DNA of 64,000 nt from Streptomyces tagetis (GTDB taxonomy: Bacteria; Actinomycetota; Actinomycetes; Streptomycetales; Streptomycetaceae). The translations under genes were made by a program, and so were the position numbers. The DNA lies in the NCBI RefSeq assembly GCF_018069565.1, contig NZ_JAGPNL010000004.1, positions 521,053 through 585,052 of the forward strand. The letters are read 5' to 3'. Below are positions 1 to 7,617 of the stretch, piece after piece. The notes beneath the pieces were generated by a model. It searched no databases. It was not told the origin of the DNA and saw only the letters and a list, made by a program, of their open reading frames with translations. How positions within the stretch are numbered: the stretch's first letter is position 1; each line of letters starts with the position of its first letter.

Positions 1-608
1 TACTCGCGGCGCAGTTCCGCGAGCAGGTCCATCACCTGGGCCTGGACCGTGACGTCCAGGGCGGTGGTCGGCTCGTCCGCGATGACCAGCCGGGGCTCCA
101 GGGCGATCGCCATGGCGATCATGATGCGCTGGCGCATGCCGCCGGAGAACTGGTGCGGGTACTGCCGCACCCGCTCGCGGGCGCCCGGGATGCGCACCCG
201 GTCCATCAGCTCGACGGCCTTGGCGCGGGCGTCCTTGCGGGACATGCCGCGGTGCACGGTGAACATCTCGCCGAGCTGGTCGCCGACGGTGAGCACGGGG
301 TTGAGGGAGGACAGCGCGTCCTGGAAGATCATCGCCATCCCGGCGCCGCGCACCTTGCGGCGCTCCTCCTCCTTCAGCGTGAGCAAGTCCCGGCCCTCGA
401 AGAGGATCTGCCCGCCGGTGACCTTGCCGGGCGGTGTGTCGAGGATGCCCATGATGGTCTGGGCGGTGACGGACTTGCCGGAGCCGGACTCGCCGAGCAC
501 GGCGAGGGTCTCGCCCGCGTCGACGCCGTAGCTGACCCCGTTGACGGCCTTGGCGACCCCGTCCCGGGTGCGGAACTCCACGTGCAGGTCACGCACTTCG
601 AGCAGCAT
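1..608 (-). CDS. Peptide ABC transporter ATPase (DppD/OppD type), partial
   Basis: Nucleotide-binding subunit of an oligopeptide importer; it hydrolyses ATP at the inner face of the membrane to drive uptake. Only the first ~202 residues are present because the gene runs off the left edge. Visible are the Walker A motif GESGSGKS (about residues 38-45), the Q-loop MFQDALSSLNP, the signature FSGGMRQR and the Walker B VIADEPTTALD. The ATG at 608 lies 9 bp beyond the stop of the upstream permease, so the gene is the fourth of the operon starting at 4151. By analogy a second ATPase should follow outside the window. Confidence 0.93.
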   Translation of the reverse strand, partial: MLLEVRDLHVEFRTRDGVAKAVNGVSYGVDAGETLAVLGESGSGKSVTAQTIMGILDTPPGKVTGGQILFEGRDLLTLKEEERRKVRGAGMAMIFQDALSSLNPVLTVGDQLGEMFTVHRGMSRKDARAKAVELMDRVRIPGARERVRQYPHQFSGGMRQRIMIAMAIALEPRLVIADEPTTALDVTVQAQVMDLLAELRRE

Positions 609-617
609 GGCGGGGGC

Positions 618-1595
618 TCACCTCAGCTTCGGGTCGAGGGCGTCGCGCACCGCGTCGCCGAGCATGATGAACGCCAGGACGGTGATCGCCAGCGCGCCGG
701 AGGGCCACAGCAGCGCGTGCGGGGCGTTGCGGATGTACGGGGAGGCCGCGGAGATGTCGATGCCCCAGGAGACGCTGGGCGGCTTCAGGCCGACGCCGAG
801 GAAGGACAGGGTGGCCTCCAGGGAGATGTAGGTGCCGAGCGCGATGGTGGCCACGACGATGACGGGGGCGATCGCGTTGGGCGCGATGTGGCGCAGCAGG
901 AGCCGGGTGTGGGAGGCGCCGAGGGCGCGGGCGGCCTGGACGTAGTCGTTCTGTTTGGCGGTGATGACGGAGCCGCGGGCGATGCGGGAGATCTGCGGCC
1001 AGCCGAGCAGGACGATGAAGCCGATCACCGGCCAGACGGTGTTGCTGGTGATGACGGAGAGCAGCACGAGTCCGCCGAGGACGACCGGGATGGCGAAGAA
1101 CACGTCGGTGATCCGGGAGAGGACCGCGTCCCCGGCCCCGCCGAAGTAGCCGGCGAGCCCGCCGAAGACGCTGCCGAGGAGGGCGACGCCGAGGGTGGCG
1201 AGGACGCCGACCGCCACCGAGGTGCGGGCGCCGTAGACGGTACGGGTGTAGACGTCGCAGCCCTGGCCGTCGAAGCCGAAGGGGTGGCCGGGCTGGGAGC
1301 CCTCCTGGGCCTTGGCCAGGTCGCACTTGAGGGGGCTGCCGGAGGCGATCAGGGAGGGCCACAGGGAGATGACGACCAGGAAGAGGATGACCAGCGCGGA
1401 GACCAGGAAGACGGGGTTGCGCCGCAGGTCGTGCCAGGCGTCGGACCAGAGGCTGCGGGGCTTGTCCTCGGGGGCGGCGCCGTCCGGGCCGGGGGGCTTC
1501 TCCAGGGTGACGGCCTCGCTGGCGCCGAGGTCCATCTGTCCGCCCATGCCGGTGCCGGCGATGGCGCGCTCGGGCTCGTAGGGCTGCTCAGGCAT
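618..1595 (-). CDS. Peptide ABC transporter permease, DppC/OppC type
   Basis: Membrane-spanning subunit (325 aa) of the leftmost oligopeptide importer. It has a Pro/Glu-rich cytoplasmic N-terminus of about 60 residues, a first membrane segment (NPVFLVSALVILFLVVISLW), an extracytoplasmic loop, and a five-helix permease core. The coupling loop for the ATPase reads DYVQAARALGASHTRLLLRH, an EAA-type loop. Its start overlaps the end of the upstream DppB-type permease gene by 8 bp, which indicates translational coupling. The length and extended N-terminus are normal for the DppC subfamily. Substrate specificity cannot be read from the sequence. Confidence 0.93.
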   Translation of the reverse strand: MPEQPYEPERAIAGTGMGGQMDLGASEAVTLEKPPGPDGAAPEDKPRSLWSDAWHDLRRNPVFLVSALVILFLVVISLWPSLIASGSPLKCDLAKAQEGSQPGHPFGFDGQGCDVYTRTVYGARTSVAVGVLATLGVALLGSVFGGLAGYFGGAGDAVLSRITDVFFAIPVVLGGLVLLSVITSNTVWPVIGFIVLLGWPQISRIARGSVITAKQNDYVQAARALGASHTRLLLRHIAPNAIAPVIVVATIALGTYISLEATLSFLGVGLKPPSVSWGIDISAASPYIRNAPHALLWPSGALAITVLAFIMLGDAVRDALDPKLR

Positions 1596-2511
1596 AGCGG
1601 ATCCTCGGGTCGAGCACGGCGTACAGGAGGTCGACGACGAGGTTGGCGATCAGGAAGACCAGGACGAGGACGGTGACGAAGCCGACCACGGTCTGCGTGT
1701 TCTGGCGCAGGATGCCCTGGTAGAGCTGGTATCCGACGCCGTGGATGTTGAAGATCCGCTCGGTGACGATGGCGCCGCCCATCAGGGCGCCGATGTCGGT
1801 GCCGATGAAGGTGACGACGGGGATGAGGGAGTTGCGCAGCAGATGCCGGGTGATGACCCGGTGGCGGGGCAGGCCCTTGGCGATGGCGGTGCGCACGTAG
1901 TCGGAGCGGCGGTTCTCGGCGATGGAGGTGCGGGTCAGCCGGGTCACGTAGGCGAGGGAGACCGAGGCGAGGACCAGGCCGGGCACGATCAGCTCGGCGA
2001 AGGGGGCCGCGGAGGAGACGGCCGGGTCGATCCAGCCCCATTTCACGCCGAGCAGCAGTTGGAGCAGGAGGCCGGTGACGAAGGTGGGGACGGAGATGAC
2101 GACGAGGGTGAGCAGCAGCACCCCGGTGTCGACGGGGCGGCCCCGGCGCAGTCCGGTGACCACGCCGAGGACGATGCCGACGACGATCTCGAAGAGGATG
2201 GCGATGAGGGTGAGCCGGATGGTGACCGGGAAGGCGGTGCCCATCAGCTCGGTCACCGGCTGGCCGTTGAAGGCGGTGCCGAAGTCGCCGGTGAACACGT
2301 TGCCCATGTAGGTCGCGTACTGCTGCCACACGGGCTTGTCGAGGCCGAAGTCCCTGCGGAGCTGGGCGGCCGTCGCCGGGTCGCACTGCCGGTCGCCGCA
2401 CAGGCCCGCGATGGGGTCGCCCATGACGTTGACCATGAGGAAGATCAGCAGCGTGGCCCCGATGAAGACCGGGATCATCTGGAGCAGCCGCCGGACGACG
2501 TACCGTCCCAT
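1588..2511 (-). CDS. Peptide ABC transporter permease, DppB/OppB type
   Basis: Second membrane subunit (307 aa) of the same importer. The N-terminus MGRYVVRRLLQMIPVFIGAT is the usual DppB start: an RR-rich cytoplasmic stub followed at once by the first helix. The coupling loop is SDYVRTAIAKGLPRHRVITR. The open frame continues upstream into the binding-protein gene, but the family start and the 8-bp spacing from the stop of the binding protein place the real start at the ATG at 2511. It would form the heterodimeric channel with the DppC-type permease. Confidence 0.92.
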   Translation of the reverse strand: MGRYVVRRLLQMIPVFIGATLLIFLMVNVMGDPIAGLCGDRQCDPATAAQLRRDFGLDKPVWQQYATYMGNVFTGDFGTAFNGQPVTELMGTAFPVTIRLTLIAILFEIVVGIVLGVVTGLRRGRPVDTGVLLLTLVVISVPTFVTGLLLQLLLGVKWGWIDPAVSSAAPFAELIVPGLVLASVSLAYVTRLTRTSIAENRRSDYVRTAIAKGLPRHRVITRHLLRNSLIPVVTFIGTDIGALMGGAIVTERIFNIHGVGYQLYQGILRQNTQTVVGFVTVLVLVFLIANLVVDLLYAVLDPRIRYA

Positions 2512-2519
2512 GGCGCCCC

Positions 2520-4151
2520 CTAACCGACCTTGATCTCGTTGTAGACCGGGACGCTGAACGGGTTGAGCTTGACGGCGGAGAGGCGGTCGGAGTAGCCCGC
2601 GCTGCCGTTCTGGTACCAGAGCGGGATGGCGCCCATGTTGTCCCGCAGGACCTCCTCGGCCTGCTGGAAGGTCTTGACGGCGGTGGCGGTGTCGGTCTCG
2701 CCGTTGGCCTTGTCGACGAGGCTGTCGAACTGCTTGTTGGACCACTTGCCGTCGTTGGAGGAGGCGTTGGTGTAGTAGAGCGGCTGGAGGAAGTTCTGGA
2801 TGAGCGGGTAGTCCATCTGCCAGCCGGCGCGGAAGGGGCCGCTCATCTTCCGGTCGGTGATCTGGTTGCGGAAGTCGGCGAAGGTGCCGACCGGGTTGCC
2901 GACGCAGGCGCGGTCGTTGTCCAGGGCGTTGTTGATGGAGTTGCAGACCGCGTCGACCCACTGCCGGTGGGAGCCGGTGTCGGCGTTGTACGTGATCTTG
3001 ACCTGGCCGCCGGGCAGGCCGCCGCCCTCCTGGATCAGCTTCTTGGCCTCGTCGGGCTTGTACTCGCAGGCGTCGCCGCAGAGCCCCGCCTTGTAGCCGC
3101 CGTCCGCGCCGAGCACCGGGGAGGTCCAGTCGGTGGCCGGGGTACGGGTCTTCTGGAAGATCGTGTCGGTGATCTGCTTGCGGTCGATCGCCATGGAGAG
3201 GCCCTTGCGGACCTTCTCGGAGCCGGACTTGTTCCAGGCGTCGTCGTAGAAGGGGAAGGCGAGGGTCTGGATGATGCCGGCCGGGGTGTTGATGTACCGG
3301 TCGCCGAGGTCCTTCTTGACGTTCTTGAGCTGGGCGGCGGGGACGTCGTCGACGAGGTCGAGGTTGCCGGCCATCAGGTCGGTGTAGGCGGTGTTGTTGT
3401 CGGTGTAGACCTTGAGGTCGACGCCGCCGTTCCGCGCCTTGTCGTCGCCCGGGTAGTCGTCCCACTTGCGCAGCGACATCTGCGAGCCGCGCGCGTAGTT
3501 GTCCACCATGTACGGGCCGTTGCCGACCGGCTTCTTCAGCCAGCCGGCGTGGTCGTCGAAGAAGGCCCGGGGCAGCGGCGCGAAGGCCGGGTAGCCGAGC
3601 GTGTCGGGGAAGGTGGAGAACTTCTGCCCGAGCTTGACGGTGAAGGTGCGGGGCCCGGTGACCTTGAGCCCGGAGAGCGTGTCGGCGCTCTGCGCGCCGC
3701 CGTCCTCCGGGTGCACCTTGTCGTAGCCGTCGATGTACGCGAAGAAGTACGCGTTGCGCTGGTTGTTCTTCAGGGAGGCGCCGTAGTTCCAGGCGTCCAC
3801 GAAGGAGCGGGCGGTGACCTTCTCACCGTTGCTGAAGGTCCAGCCGTCCTTGACGGTGATGGTGAAGTTCTGCGAGTCCGAGGTCTCGATCTTCTCGGCG
3901 AGCATGTCCTTGGCCTCGCCCGTGTCCGGGTCGTACTGCTTGAGCTGCCGGAAGATCATGTCGAGGACCTTGCCGCCCTGCACCTCGTTGGTGTTGGCCG
4001 GCTCCAGCGGGTTCTGCGGGTCGCCCCAGGAGGAGCTGAGCACCGCCCCGCCGTCACCGCTGCCCCCGCCGCCACCCCCTCCGCAGGCCGTCACCGCCAG
4101 GGCTACCGCCGCCGCGCCCGCGGCCCATGTGGCGTGTGTGGCTCCGCGCAT
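2520..4151 (-). CDS. Peptide-binding lipoprotein, SBP family 5
   Basis: Extracytoplasmic solute-binding protein (543 aa) that captures peptides and delivers them to the two permeases. It has a short signal peptide with lipobox AVTAC (Cys23), then a Gly-rich linker, then the family 5 fold (STRVDDGWTFSNGEKVT-type region near residues 100-110). A strong ribosome site GAGGAGG precedes the ATG. It is the first gene of the leftmost operon. In S. coelicolor the equivalent position next to bldK is occupied by a similar permease (SCO5117 onward, from memory), so it is probably the orthologue; ligand unknown. Confidence 0.92.
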   Translation of the reverse strand: MRGATHATWAAGAAAVALAVTACGGGGGGGSGDGGAVLSSSWGDPQNPLEPANTNEVQGGKVLDMIFRQLKQYDPDTGEAKDMLAEKIETSDSQNFTITVKDGWTFSNGEKVTARSFVDAWNYGASLKNNQRNAYFFAYIDGYDKVHPEDGGAQSADTLSGLKVTGPRTFTVKLGQKFSTFPDTLGYPAFAPLPRAFFDDHAGWLKKPVGNGPYMVDNYARGSQMSLRKWDDYPGDDKARNGGVDLKVYTDNNTAYTDLMAGNLDLVDDVPAAQLKNVKKDLGDRYINTPAGIIQTLAFPFYDDAWNKSGSEKVRKGLSMAIDRKQITDTIFQKTRTPATDWTSPVLGADGGYKAGLCGDACEYKPDEAKKLIQEGGGLPGGQVKITYNADTGSHRQWVDAVCNSINNALDNDRACVGNPVGTFADFRNQITDRKMSGPFRAGWQMDYPLIQNFLQPLYYTNASSNDGKWSNKQFDSLVDKANGETDTATAVKTFQQAEEVLRDNMGAIPLWYQNGSAGYSDRLSAVKLNPFSVPVYNEIKVG

Positions 4152-4263
4152 GAAGTGCCTCCTCGTGCCCTGAGTCGTTACCGGTCACTATCGGGCGAAG
4201 CGGGAGGTAACGCACTTTCACCCGTCCGTACGGGTGGGGGGAGCACTCGGGTGGCGCGGACGA

Positions 4264-4302
4264 CGGAACCGGGGCGGGAGACGTGCTCCCGCCCCGGTTC
4301 CG
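4264..4302 (-). terminator. Perfect 17-bp hairpin terminator
   Basis: Two 17-base arms (4264-4280 and 4286-4302) are exact reverse complements around a 5-base loop ACGTG. It lies just downstream of the last gene of the five-gene peptide permease operon (stop at 4328) and before the promoter region of the next binding protein. There is no long T-run, as is usual in Streptomyces. Confidence 0.85.
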
Positions 4303-4327
4303 GGGTGTGCCGCGTGGGGTGGGACCG

Positions 4328-5449
4328 TCAGTCCGTACCGGCGTTCTCGTCCTCCAGGGCCTTCAGGCCCGGGTCCAGCACGATGTCCTCGTCCCGGGCC
4401 TCCGTGGTGGGCTCCTCCGGGAAGTGGCACGCGGTCAGGTGGCCCTCGCGGCTGTCGGAGAGGCGCACCAGCGGCGGCTCCTCGGTGGCGCACTTGTCCT
4501 GCGCCTTCCAGCAGCGGGTGCGGAACCGGCAGCCCGACGGCGGCATGATCGGCGAGGGCACGTCGCCGGCGAGGCGGATGCGCTCGCGGTCCTCGGGCTC
4601 GTCGTCCACGGCCACCTCGGGCACGGCCGAGAGCAGGGCGTGCGTGTAGGGGTGGCGGGGCCGGTTGTAGATGGAGTCGCGGTCGCCGACCTCGACCACC
4701 TTGCCGAGGTACATCACCGCGACGCGCTGCGAGAAGTGGCGTACCACCGCGAGGTCGTGGGCGATGAACAGGAAGGCGATGCCCATCTCCTGCTGGACCT
4801 TCTGGAGCAGGTTGACCACCTGCGCCTGGATGGAGACGTCCAGGGCGGAGACCGGCTCGTCGGCCACGATGAGCTTCGGCTGGAGCGCGAGGGCGCGGGC
4901 GACGCCGATGCGCTGGCGCTGGCCGCCGGAGAACTCGTGCGGGAAGCGGTTGTAGTGCTCGGGGTTGAGGCCGACCAGCTCCAGCAGTTCGCGGACCCGC
5001 TTCTCCCGGCCGCCGGCCGGTTCGATCCCGTTGACCTCCATCGGCGAGCGGATGATGGTGCCGACGGTCTGGCGCGGGTTCAGCGACGAGTACGGGTCCT
5101 GGAAGATCATCTGGATCTCGGACCGGATCGGGGCCAGCTCGCGGCGGGAGGCGTGCGTGATGTCGTGCCCGGCGTAGGTGATCTTGCCGCCGGTCGGTTC
5201 CAGGAGCCGGGTGATGAGCCGGCCCGTGGTCGACTTGCCGCACCCCGACTCCCCCACCAGGCCGACGCTCTCGCCGGCGCCGACGGTCAGGTCGACCTTG
5301 TCGACGGCCTGGACGGCGCCGACCTTCCGCTTGATCGGGAAGCCCCCGTAGATGGGGAAGTGCTTGGTCAGGCCCTCGACGGTCAGGAGCGGTTCGGCCG
5401 AGGCTCCGGCGGGGCTCTGCTGTGCGGGGAGGGTGAGGTTGTCGCTCAT
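4328..5449 (-). CDS. bldKE: Peptide ABC transporter ATPase, BldKE/DppF type
   Basis: Second ATPase (373 aa) of the five-gene permease. Walker A is GESGCGKST, the signature is FSGGQRQR, and Walker B is LIVADEPVSALD. The C-terminal oligopeptide/dipeptide transporter domain carries its usual cysteine-rich stretch (CRFRTRCWKAQDKC). The start has GGGAG about 9 bp upstream and lies 13 bp after the stop of the companion ATPase. It is the last gene before a strong hairpin. The symbol rests on the operon layout permease-binding protein-permease-ATPase-ATPase and on position next to typA and a second permease; BldK is known in S. coelicolor to import an extracellular morphogenetic peptide signal. Confidence 0.85.
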   Translation of the reverse strand: MSDNLTLPAQQSPAGASAEPLLTVEGLTKHFPIYGGFPIKRKVGAVQAVDKVDLTVGAGESVGLVGESGCGKSTTGRLITRLLEPTGGKITYAGHDITHASRRELAPIRSEIQMIFQDPYSSLNPRQTVGTIIRSPMEVNGIEPAGGREKRVRELLELVGLNPEHYNRFPHEFSGGQRQRIGVARALALQPKLIVADEPVSALDVSIQAQVVNLLQKVQQEMGIAFLFIAHDLAVVRHFSQRVAVMYLGKVVEVGDRDSIYNRPRHPYTHALLSAVPEVAVDDEPEDRERIRLAGDVPSPIMPPSGCRFRTRCWKAQDKCATEEPPLVRLSDSREGHLTACHFPEEPTTEARDEDIVLDPGLKALEDENAGTD

Positions 5450-5462
5450 GTCTCGGATCTCC

Positions 5463-6524
5463 CTAGCGCAGCCGGGGCTGGATCGTGTCGATGAAGATGC
5501 GCTGCTTCTGGTCGGCCGTCAGATGGCAGGCGGCGGCCCGGCCGTCGGCCAGCGCGGGGCGGTCGGTGGCACAGCGGTCGCCGCCCGCCTCGGCGGTGAA
5601 GGCGCAGCGCGGGTGGAAGGCGCAGCCGGAGGGCGGGTTGAGCAGGCTGGGGGGCGATCCCGGGATCGGGTTCAGCGCCTGCGCGGTGTCGCCGCCGAGC
5701 CTCGGCATCGAGCTGAGGAGGCCCCAGGTGTAGGGGTGGCGGGGCGCGCGCAGCACCTCGCGGACGCTGCCGCGCTCGACGGCCCGGCCCGAGTACATCA
5801 CCAGGAGGTCGTCGGCCATGTCGGAGATGACGCCGAGGTCGTGGGTGATGAAGACGATCGCGGAGCCGACCTCCTGCTGGAGTTCCTTGAGCAGGTCGAG
5901 GATCTGGGCCTGGACGGTCACGTCCAGGGCGGTGGTCGGCTCGTCCGCGATGAGCAGGTCGGGGTCGCAGACCAGCGCCATGGCGATCATCGCGCGCTGG
6001 CGCATACCGCCGGAGAACTGGTGCGGGTAGTCGTCGACCCGGGTCTTGGGCTGGGGGATGCCGACCTTGGTCAGCATCTCGATCGCCCGCGCCCGCGCCT
6101 CCTTCTTGGAGGCGCCGGTGTGCTTCATGTACGGCTCGGCGATCTGCCGGCCCACCGTGTAGTACGGCGAGAGCGCCGTCAGCGGGTCCTGGAAGATCAT
6201 CGCCACTTTGTTGCCGCGGAGCTTCTCCATCTCCTTCTCGCCGGCGGTGACCAGTTCCTGCCCGTCGAGGACGATCTCGCCCTCGACCGTGGAGGTCTTG
6301 GGGTTGTGCAGGCCGAGGATGGTCAGGTTGGTGACGGACTTGCCGGAGCCGGACTCACCGACGATGCCCAGGGTCTTGCCGCGCTCGACGTCGAAGGACA
6401 GCCCGTCGACCGCCTTGACGATGCCGTCCTCGGTGGAGAACCGCACCCGCAGGTCGCGGACCGAGAGGAAGGGTTCGGGCCCGGTCGGGGCCGTCGCACC
6501 TTCGGTCTTGGTCAGAGTGGTCAC
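5463..6524 (-). CDS. bldKD: Peptide ABC transporter ATPase, BldKD/DppD type
   Basis: First ATPase (353 aa) of the permease. It shows Walker A GESGSGKS, signature FSGGMRQRAM, Walker B LLIADEPTTALD and a C-terminal domain with a cysteine cluster (CAFHPRC ... C). An open frame runs far upstream into the permease region, but a GTG at 6524 preceded by AGGAGA at 7-bp spacing fits the family start (VTTLTKTEG) and leaves an 11-bp gap after the permease stop. It pairs with BldKE to power transport. The start and function are well supported; the symbol depends on operon context. Confidence 0.87.
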   Translation of the reverse strand: MTTLTKTEGATAPTGPEPFLSVRDLRVRFSTEDGIVKAVDGLSFDVERGKTLGIVGESGSGKSVTNLTILGLHNPKTSTVEGEIVLDGQELVTAGEKEMEKLRGNKVAMIFQDPLTALSPYYTVGRQIAEPYMKHTGASKKEARARAIEMLTKVGIPQPKTRVDDYPHQFSGGMRQRAMIAMALVCDPDLLIADEPTTALDVTVQAQILDLLKELQQEVGSAIVFITHDLGVISDMADDLLVMYSGRAVERGSVREVLRAPRHPYTWGLLSSMPRLGGDTAQALNPIPGSPPSLLNPPSGCAFHPRCAFTAEAGGDRCATDRPALADGRAAACHLTADQKQRIFIDTIQPRLR

Positions 6525-6535
6525 GGTGGTTTCTC

Positions 6536-7513
6536 CTAGCTGAGCCGCACGCGCGGGTCGATGTATGCGTAGGCGAGGTCGACGACGATGTTCAGGAGCA
6601 GGATGAAGAAGGCCCCGAACAGCATGACGCCCATCGTCAGCGGCAGGTCCTTGTTGATCGAGGAGTCGACCGCGAGACGCCCGAGGCCGGGCAGGTCGAA
6701 GGTGAACTCCGTGACCACCGCGCCGGCCAGCAGGGCGCTGAGGTCCATGCCGATGATGGTGACGATCGGGATGAGCGAGCCTCGCCAGGCGTAGCGGAAG
6801 AACACGTAACTGCGCGACATGCCCTTGGCGCGCGCGGTGCGGACGTGCTCCTCCTGGAGCTGCTCGATCATGGTCGAGCGCGACATACGCGTGTACTGGG
6901 CGGTGAAGATGGTCGCCATCACGGCCCAGGGAATGAGCAGTCCGAGCGCCCAGGTCGCCGGGTTCTCGGTGAACGGGTAGTACTTCGGGTTGTCGAGCAG
7001 ACCGCTGCTGTAGACGAAGATGCCGAGGGCGATCGGGCCGAGCAGGTAGATCTGGAACGAGCTGAGGACGATCGAGGCGCCGCTGACGATCTTGTCGACC
7101 ACCGTGCCGCGCTTCCAGGCGGCGAGCATGCCGGAGCCGAGGCCCACGACGAGGAAGATGACCAGTCCGCCGACGGTGAGCGACAGGGTCAGCGGGAAGC
7201 GGTCGACGATGGAGTCCCAGACGAAGTTGCCGCTGTCGAAGGAGACACCCAGGCACGGGGCTGAGCAGTGCCCCTGGGGGAAGTCGCGCCCGGTCACGAT
7301 GCCCGTCATGAACTCCCAGAACTGGGTGGTGATGGGCTTGTCGAGCCCCAGGTTCTCGCGGATCACGGCGAGGTTCTCGGGGGAGCAGTTCTTGCCGCAG
7401 GACAGCGCAGCGAAGTCCTGCGGGATCGTATAGAACAGGAAGAACGTGAAGGCGCCGATCAGGAACATGATGACGACGGCGCCGATCAGCCTGCGGATGA
7501 GGAACTGAAGCAT
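6536..7513 (-). CDS. bldKC: Peptide ABC transporter permease, BldKC/DppB type
   Basis: Integral membrane permease (325 aa). It starts MLQFLIRRLIGAVVIMFLIG, the typical DppB stub and first helix, and has an extracytoplasmic cysteine-containing loop (CGKNCSPEN, then CSAPCLG). The ATPase-contact loop is HVRTARAKGMSRSYVFFRYA. The ribosome site is weak (AGAGAG about 13 bp upstream). A strong hairpin (7563-7600) separates it from the binding-protein gene upstream, so it is probably expressed below the level of the binding protein. The paired cysteines in the external loops are worth noting; I do not know whether they form disulfides. Confidence 0.86.
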   Translation of the reverse strand: MLQFLIRRLIGAVVIMFLIGAFTFFLFYTIPQDFAALSCGKNCSPENLAVIRENLGLDKPITTQFWEFMTGIVTGRDFPQGHCSAPCLGVSFDSGNFVWDSIVDRFPLTLSLTVGGLVIFLVVGLGSGMLAAWKRGTVVDKIVSGASIVLSSFQIYLLGPIALGIFVYSSGLLDNPKYYPFTENPATWALGLLIPWAVMATIFTAQYTRMSRSTMIEQLQEEHVRTARAKGMSRSYVFFRYAWRGSLIPIVTIIGMDLSALLAGAVVTEFTFDLPGLGRLAVDSSINKDLPLTMGVMLFGAFFILLLNIVVDLAYAYIDPRVRLS

Positions 7514-7562
7514 GGCGGGTGGATGCTCTCTTCGAAACGCGGCGGCAAGGAGGGGGTACCGT

Positions 7563-7600
7563 CCGCGGGGGTGTGCTCCGCCTGGCGCACACCCCCGCGG
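7563..7600 (-). terminator. Intra-operon hairpin after bldKB
   Basis: Exact 14-bp arms at 7563-7576 and 7587-7600 around a 10-base loop, 18 bp after the stop of the binding-protein gene and 50 bp before the start of the next permease gene. In binding-protein-dependent importers such structures act as partial terminators or 3' stabilisers that leave the binding protein in excess. That role here is inferred. Confidence 0.7.
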
Positions 7601-7617
7601 TCAGCCGAGCTGACGGC

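Noticed and set aside
1588..3465. Apparent 625-residue extended permease
   Set aside because: The N-terminal half is an out-of-frame read of the binding protein; the normal DppB start is at 2511.
4220..4237. Small dyad CACCCGT-CCGT-ACGGGTG
   Set aside because: Probably chance or part of the terminator region; only 7-bp arms and adjacent to a far stronger hairpin.
5463..7592. Apparent permease-ATPase fusion of 709 residues
   Set aside because: The upstream half is out-of-frame sequence of the permease gene; the ATPase has its own GTG with a good ribosome site at 6524.
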